A stretch of DNA of 64,000 nucleotides from the NCBI GenBank assembly GCA_963825685.1, contig CAWGUD010000021.1, positions 1 to 64,000 of the forward strand, read 5' to 3'. Source of the stretch: JAOUEA01 sp963825685. GTDB taxonomy: Bacteria; Actinomycetota; UBA4738; HRBIN12. The translations under genes and the position numbers were made by a program. Position 1 is the stretch's first letter; every line of letters begins with the position of its first letter. Below the pieces are notes generated by a model. The model ran no database searches, was not told where the DNA came from, and worked only from the letters and a program-made list of their open reading frames with translations. Positions 58,838 to 64,000 of the stretch are shown in pieces.

Positions 58838-60333
58838 TGACGTTCCCCGCTTGATCGAGGGCTACGACGTAGTACTCGTAGCTGTCCTGCTTCTTGAACG
58901 TGTCCGAACAGGTCGTGCCCGACGTGCACGACGTCACCTGTTGCCACGTGGTGGACGTCGTCTTGCGCTTCCAGACCTGATAGCCGGCGAGGTCCGACGG
59001 GAGCGGGAACGGCGCGCTCCACGTCAGCACGACGGTCTTGTTCGACCCGCTGATGGACGACGTGGCCGAGAGGCTGGTCGGCGCGTCCGGTGCCGTGGTG
59101 TCGAGCACGATCGTGTCCGACGACGGCGTGCCCGGGTCGCCGCCGTCGATGAAGCGCACGTACACGGTCTTCGTGCCGTCACCGCTCGAGAGGGTGTAGA
59201 TCCTCGAGGTCTCGTAGGCCTCCGGAGCCGACCAGGTCGAGCCGTCGTCGGAGAACTGCATCTGGTCCGGGGGTCCCGGCGCGTCGAGCAGCAGGGTCAC
59301 CTGCGTCTGCGTCGTGTACGCGGCGCCGTTCGCGATGCTGATCGAGCCGTCCGGCCCCGCGCCCCCGCCGGACGTGGTCACCACGATCTCGCAGTCCTGG
59401 CCGGCGTTCGTGGCCGAGTCGCCGTCGTCGTCGGTGGCGGTGTTGACGATCGTGTAGGTGCCCGCGGCGGCGTAGGTGTGCGTCGGCGTCTCCCCGCCGT
59501 CGTTCAACGTGGCGCCGTCGCCGAAGTCCCAGTCGATGCTCGTGATCGGTGCCGTCCGAGTCGGAGACCGATGCCGCGAACGTCACGTCGAGTCCGGACG
59601 CGGTGTAGGTCGGGCAGCCGACGGTCGGCGGAGTGTTCGCCGCCCCGTCGGCGCCTTGGTAGGCGATCGTGCCCGGGGTGAACAACGAGCTCATCGTCAG
59701 CAACCGGTTGCCTTGGGTCGTGCCGGGCGTGTCCCTCCAGGTGACGGTCACCGTCGTGCGCTTGACGTCCTTGCCGTCCGAGTCGTCTTCCCCGTTGCCG
59801 TCGCCGTCCGCCTCGTCGGTGCCGAGGGAGACCAGGCCGTCGGTCGGCGAATCGACCCACGTGACGTACATGTAGATCGAGTAGGTGGTGTTCCCCGCCT
59901 CGACCGGCGTCTGCAGGTGGCTGAGCGCGGGCGAGGCGCCGGCGATCCGGAAGAGAGGCTCGGGCTCGAGCGGTCCGTCGCCGTCGGGATCGAACGTCTG
60001 ATCGTCCTCGTCGACCCAGTAGTCGGGGTCCTTGGGGTCGGTGGCGTGCGGGATCGGCGAGTTGTCGTCGAGGACGAGCGAGTCGTAGTTCAGCGCCCGG
60101 GCCAACTCCATGTGCTGCTCGGCGGCGCCGCGGGCGGCCAGGCGCTCACGCGACGCACCGCTCGTCTCGAGGCCGAAGAGCAGGGACTGCGCCACCGCGA
60201 ACCCGCCGACAGCGAGGATCGTGACCGCGACGATGGACTCGACCAGGGTGAATCCACCCTCGTCACGATCGAGCCTGCGCAGGAAGACCGATCCACGGCG
60301 TCCGCGCATGCGGGCACGACTGCTCTTCTCCAT
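58809..60333 (-). CDS. Large PilV-like minor pilin with PKD and fibronectin III-like domains (one apparent frameshift)
   Basis: The N-terminus has a prepilin site (DRDEGG before FTLVESIVAVTILAVGGFAV, Glu5 present). At about 507 residues it is far longer than ordinary pilins. After a pilin-like first third, one base skipped near 59545 gives a PKD-type repeat (SIDWDFGDGATLNDGGETPT, HTYAAAGTYTIV), then a chitobiase/big-domain-like segment (MQFSDDGSTWSAPEAY) and a fibronectin III-like end (APDAPTSLSATSSI, GYQVWKRKTTSTTWQQV, YEYYVVALDQAGNVS). Such domains are typical of surface adhesins, so this may be a pilus-tip adhesin. Start ATG 60333 lacks a ribosome binding site; 60309 or 60402 are alternatives. 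Confidence 0.75.
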
Positions 60334-60436
60334 CACACGAGGGTGTTCGGCACGAGTGGGTCGCTCCTTGAGCGTCGGAACCCCCCATCTCACCGACGCC
60401 ATTCGCAGGGTCGGTCAGTGCGAGGGACCGGAACGC

Positions 60437-60466
60437 CGAAGGGGCGGCCCGGAGGCCGCCCCTTCG
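60437..60466 (-). terminator. Terminator-like hairpin after the major pilin gene
   Basis: A perfect 13-bp stem (60437-60449 with 60454-60466) and loop CGGA follow the pilin stop codon by 22 bases. It would keep abundant pilin mRNA apart from the minor pilin genes, or allow partial read-through. Confidence 0.7.
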
Positions 60467-60488
60467 AGTGGTGCTGTACCGGCTGGGG

Positions 60489-60987
60489 TTACCAGCTGGC
60501 GCCAGCCGCCGCGAGGGCGGCCGTGCCCGTGCAGTTTGCAGCGGTCGTGGTCGAGCCATAGAACGTGCCCGAACCAGCTCCCTGCGCAACCTCGTCGATC
60601 CAGTAGCAGGTACCGGACTCCGACATCGCGGCGCCGGCGAACTCCTGGTCGGCGTTGCCGCCGATCGCGGCGGTCGTGACCGACACGCTGGTGGGTGCCG
60701 TCGAGGCAGTGCCCGCAGCCACGTAGGCGAGCGAAGGCTCGATCGCCTCGAGACCGGTCGTGCTGGCACCGGCGAAGTCGCTGGTGTCCGTGTACGCGGT
60801 CTTCGCCGCGGCCAGGGTGTTCCGCAGGCTCGACTGAGCCGCACGGTTCTGCGCCCGCTCGCGGGCACCGAGGAACGTCGGCAGCGCGATGGCGATCAGG
60901 ATGCCGATGATCAGAACGACCACCATCAGCTCGATGAGGGTGAAACCCTGCCTCCTCATCCGCGCGCTTCATCAAGCGCTTGAGCAT
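60489..60987 (-). CDS. pilA: Major type IV pilin (one apparent frameshift in the leader)
   Basis: The mature N-terminus FTLIELMVVVLIIGILIAIA is the classic pilin helix with Glu5, followed by LPTFLGARERAQNRAAQSSL as in actinobacterial and clostridial pilins, and a small Ala/Thr/Ser-rich domain with two cysteines. The preferred start is ATG 60987, where AAGGAG lies ten bases upstream, giving the leader MLKRLMKRADEEAG; this needs one base skipped in GGGTTT near 60945. Without the correction an ATG at 60959 would give the short leader MRRQG but has no ribosome binding site. About 165 residues. Confidence 0.92.
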
Positions 60988-61165
60988 GTGCTGTCAACTC
61001 CTTTCCTTGCTCGGCACACCACAGCGGTGTGCGTTCCATGACGTTTTCGGTCGCGCCTCGCCCGACCTGAAGCTGCCGGAGGGCGGAAGTTGCCAGTCCT
61101 CCGTCCGACCTACCAACGACCGGGTATGGCCTGCCGGCACTCACTGGGGACCGAACTGACGACGG
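60988..61165 (-). other. Structured 5' leader of the pilin gene
   Basis: About 180 non-coding bases between the pilC terminator and pilA fold, by eye, into three hairpins on the minus-strand RNA: CGGAGG/CCTCCG (61077-61082 with 61098-61103), GGTCG/CGACC around the loop GGCGAGGCG (61049-61053 with 61063-61067), and GCACACC/GGTGTGC (61014-61020 with 61026-61032) just before the ribosome binding site. It matches no riboswitch class I could recognise. Confidence 0.45.
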
Positions 61166-61167
61166 AA

Positions 61168-61196
61168 GGAGCCCGGCGCCGATCGCGCCGGGCTCC
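61168..61196 (-). terminator. Terminator-like hairpin after pilC
   Basis: GGAGCCCGGCGC (61168-61179) pairs perfectly with GCGCCGGGCTCC (61185-61196) over a five-base loop, 24 bases beyond the pilC stop on the minus strand. It separates pilB-pilT-pilC from the pilin transcript. Confidence 0.75.
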
Positions 61197-61219
61197 TGGT
61201 GCCAACCGCGGGAAGCGGC

Positions 61220-62432
61220 CTACTTGATCAGCTTGATGATGTTGAACATCGGCATGTACAACGCGATGACGGCCGCGCCGACGAAGCCACCGATCACCGC
61301 GATCAGCAGCGGCTCGATCAGCGAGGTCAGCGCATCGACCGAGGCCTCGACCTCCTGGTCGTAGAACTGGGCCACCTTCGTGAGCATCGTGTCGACCTGC
61401 CCGGTCTCCTCGCCGACCGCGATCATCTGCACGACCATGGGCGGGAACACCGCGTGCTTCGAGAGCGGCTTCGCGATCGACTCACCCTCGCGCACGCTCG
61501 ACTGCACGTCGGTGACGGCCTTGGAGATGATCTTGTTGTTGACCGTGTCGGCGACGATGTCGAGGGCCTGCAGGATCGGCACGCCGGCGGACAGCAGCAT
61601 CGCCAAGCGTGCTCGAGAAGCGCGACAGCGCGGTCTTGTGGAACAGGGCTCCGAAGACCGGCGCCCGTAGCTTCAGACGGTCGACCTGGGTGCGACCGTT
61701 CTCGGTCTTCTTGTATCGGCGGAAGAAGAACCGGGCGATGAAGAACCCTGCGACGAAGATGTACCAGAACTGCTTCATCAGGTCGGACATCGTGATCAGC
61801 GCCCGTGTCGGGAGCGGCAGGGTGCCGCCGAGCTGCCCGTAGATGCCCTTGAACTGGGGCACGACGAACAGCAGCATCGCCGACATGATGAGCATGACGA
61901 GGCCCACCACGGCCACCGGATAGGTCATCGCCGACTTGATCTTTCCCCGCAGGTGCACCTCGCGCTCGAGCATCGCGGCGAGCTTCAGCAGGGTCGTGTC
62001 GAGCGACCCCCCCATCTCACCGGACTTCACCATCGAGATGTAGAGGTCGTTGAACACCTTGGGGTGCTTCTGCATCGCGCCCGAGAGCGAGGATCCCTGC
62101 TCGACGTCCGTGCGGCACGCGGCCAGCGTCTCGGCGAGCAGCTTGTTCTCGGTCTGCTCCGACAGGATCGAGAGCGCCCGCAGGATCGGCAGGCCGGAGT
62201 TGATCATCGTGGCGAACTGCCGCGAGAAGACCGAGAGGTCCTTCAGCTTGACCTTGGCCTTCTTGATGTTGATCTCGAGGTTGAGGCCCTTCTTCTCCTT
62301 GCCCACCTCGAGGGGCGTGTACCCCATCTCGCGCAGACGCTGGAGGACGAGCATCTCGCTGTCGGCCACCAGCGTGCCGGTGACCATGTTGCCCGCCTTG
62401 TCGCGGACCTTGTACTGGAAGGTTTGCGCCAT
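61220..62432 (-). CDS. pilC: Type IV pilus inner-membrane platform protein PilC (one apparent frameshift)
   Basis: This platform protein couples the PilB/PilT motors to pilin insertion. The protein of 403 residues begins MAQTFQYKVRDKAGNMVTGT and has the two T2SSF domains: FSRQFATMINSGLPILRALS with GSSLSGAMQKHPKVF, and AMLLSAGVPILQALDIVADT with EGESIAKPLSKHAVFPPMVV, plus membrane helices near VVGLVMLIMSAMLLFVVPQF, YIFVAGFFIARFFF and LLIAVIGGFVGAAVIALYM. Near 61604 one extra base interrupts the second domain; skipping it reads SSTLAMLLSAG. Confidence 0.94.
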
Positions 62433-62444
62433 CGAGGGTCTCCC

Positions 62445-63621
62445 TTACATCCCGCCCATGAGCATGCCGCCGCCGCCCATGCCGCCGCCCATGTCCATGC
62501 CGCCGCCGCCCTCGGGCCCCACGCCGCCGAGGGTTCCGCCCATCAGCCGCTGGAGTTCCTCGGGGTCGTGGCAGCGCTCGAAGGCGAGCTGCCTGAGTGA
62601 TGCGGCCGGCCTTCACGTGCTGGGCCAGCGACATGTCCATCGTCTGCATGCCGTAGCGTCCGCCCGCCTGCATCGACGAGTAGATCTGGTGCACCTTGCC
62701 TTCGCGGATCAGGTTGCGAACGGCGGGCGTGGTCACGAGCACCTCGCACGCGACCGCACGGCCCTGCCCGTCGGAGGTGGGGATCAGCTGCTGGGTCACC
62801 ACGCCCTGCAGCGTCGTCGACAGCTGCACCCGCACCTGCTGCTGCTGATGGGGCGGGAACACGTCGATGATGCGGTCGATCGTCTGCGGCGCGTCCTGCG
62901 TGTGCAGCGTCGCGAAGACGAGGTGACCGGTCTCAGCGGCGGTGATCGCCGTCGAGATCGTCTCGAGGTCTCGCATCTCACCGACCAGGATCACGTCGGG
63001 GTCCTGGCGCAGCACGTGCTTCAGCGCGTTCGAGAAGCCGTGCGTGTCGGCACCCACCTCGCGCTGGTTCACGATGCAGCTCTTGTGCTTGTGCAGGAAC
63101 TCGATCGGGTCCTCGACGGTCATGATGTGGCCCCGCCGTTCGGTGTTCACCACGTCGACCATCGATGCCAGCGTCGTCGACTTCCCCGAACCGGTCGGCC
63201 CGGTCACGACCACGAACCCCCGCTGGAAGCGGGCGAGGTCGGCGACCACGGTGGGCAGGCCGAGCTCGTCGATCTGCTTGATCTCGAATGGGATCACGCG
63301 GAACGCGGCCCCGATCGCGTCGCGCTGCATGTACACGTTGACACGGAACCGGGCACGGCCCGGCAACGAGTACGACATGTCGAGCTCGAGCTCCTGCTCG
63401 AACCGTTCCCGCAACTTCTGGGGCAGGATCGCGTAGATCATTCCCTGCAGCGCTCGTGGCGACAGGGCGGGATATCCGTCGACGCGCTCCAGCTCACCGT
63501 GGACCCGGACGACCGGGGCGGAACCGGCCGTCAGGTGCAGGTCGGAACCGCCGTGGTCCAGGAGCGCTCCCAGCAGCTCCGGGATCGGGATCTGGACGTC
63601 TTCTTCCTGTTGCACGGCCAT
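62445..63621 (-). CDS. pilT: Type IV pilus retraction ATPase PilT (one apparent frameshift)
   Basis: This hexameric AAA-like ATPase depolymerises pili. It has a PAS-like N-domain (LLDHGGSDLHLTAGSAPVVR), Walker A GPTGSGKST (141-149), the Asp box MTVEDPIEFLH, Walker B ILVGEMRD (211-218) and the His box GHLVFATLHT. Near 62592 one extra base is skipped to read TQQLAFERCHDPEELQRLMG. The C-terminus then ends in an unusual Gly/Met-rich tail (about 25 residues, GGGGMDMGGGMGGGGM) before the TAA at 62445. Start ATG 63621 is preferred over an upstream TTG. Confidence 0.94.
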
Positions 63622-63628
63622 GCTCAAC

Positions 63629-64000
63629 TCACTTCACCACCCTCGCGACTTCCTCGATCGAGGTGACCCCCATGCGGACCTTCTCGAGGCCGTCGTCGCG
63701 CAGGCTGATCATGCCCTGCTGGATCGCCGTGGCCTTGATCACGTCCGAGGAGGCTCGCTCGACGGTCAGTCGCTCGATCTCTTCGGTCATCGGCATCACT
63801 TCGTACAGCCCCATCCGGCCGCGGTAGCCCGTGTTCGCGCACGCCGCGCACCCTTGTGCCCGGTAGATCTCGGTGATCTCGGGCCACAGCCACTCGGGGA
63901 AGGCGGCAGCCTGGAGCTCGGGTTCCTCGGGCTGGTAGGCCACCTTGCAGCGCTCGCACAGCTTGCGAGCGAGTCGCTGGGCGACGACGGAGTCGATCGC
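63629..64000 (-). CDS. pilB: Type IV pilus extension ATPase PilB (C-terminal part)
   Basis: The last 123 residues of PilB enter from the right edge: VVAQRLARKLCERC opens the tetracysteine zinc module, completed by CAACANTGYRGRMGLYEVMP, followed by MTEEIERLTVERASSDVIKA and GMISLRDDGLEKVRMGVTSI. This is the standard GspE/PilB C-terminus. The stop lies eight bases before the pilT start, so pilB-pilT-pilC form one transcript. Confidence 0.93.
   Translation of the reverse strand, partial: AIDSVVAQRLARKLCERCKVAYQPEEPELQAAAFPEWLWPEITEIYRAQGCAACANTGYRGRMGLYEVMPMTEEIERLTVERASSDVIKATAIQQGMISLRDDGLEKVRMGVTSIEEVARVVK

Overview
The window is a GC-rich bacterial chromosome segment, most likely from a deep-branching, free-living Actinomycetota. 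The signs are an actinobacterial-type integration host factor (mihF) heading gmk-rpoZ-coaBC-metK, PyrR control of the pyr operon, an infC start region like that of mycobacteria, a 23S rRNA of about 3.1 kb, and a BldC-like regulator. Class or genus cannot be fixed from the sequence alone. Almost everything is on the minus strand; only a metallo-beta-lactamase-fold gene, a class A penicillin-binding protein and tatA are on the plus strand. No CRISPR array, insertion sequence, phage gene or tRNA gene was seen.

Layout by increasing coordinate: a truncated ssb-like gene, an MBL-fold hydrolase and a TPR protein; a complete 16S-23S-5S operon with promoter, processing stems and terminator (2134-7586); tyrS and a PASTA-containing PBP; then a translation/repair block (mpg, polX, argF, pheT, pheS, an unusual SpoU methyltransferase-histidine kinase fusion, rplT, rpmI, infC). 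Next come a cupin gene and the FMN-riboswitch-controlled riboflavin operon (ribD-ribE-ribBA-ribH). A ten-gene housekeeping operon follows (mihF-gmk-rpoZ-coaBC-metK-priA-def-fmt-rsmB-rpe plus a REC-GGDEF regulator), then the pyrimidine operon (pyrR-pyrB-pyrC-carA-carB-pyrK-pyrD-pyrF) and the convergent tatA. The shikimate/efp operon is aroC-aroK-aroB-aroQ-pepQ-efp-nusB. From 50.6 kb to the right edge is a type IV pilus locus (pilB, pilT, pilC, major pilin, three pilin-like or PilX-like proteins, TadE-like and vWA TadG-like proteins, prepilin peptidase, BldC-like regulator, pilM-N-O and a PilP-like protein).

The operons are tightly packed, with repeated ATGA, GTGA and TGATG stop/start overlaps, which imply translational coupling and helped to choose starts. 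Clear promoters share a TATACT or TAGACT type -10. Regulation visible in the sequence includes an FMN riboswitch, a PyrR-binding hairpin that covers the pyrR ribosome binding site, phased direct repeats next to the BldC-like gene and a structured leader before the pilin gene.

Many genes carry apparent single-base frameshifts (MBL gene, mpg, pheT, ribD, ribH end, rsmB, priA, pyrC, carB end, prepilin peptidase, pilC, pilT, pilA and the minor pilins). Most are one-base insertions relative to the expected frame and hit essential genes, so sequencing or assembly error is the likeliest cause. The reading frames given for those genes are reconstructions.
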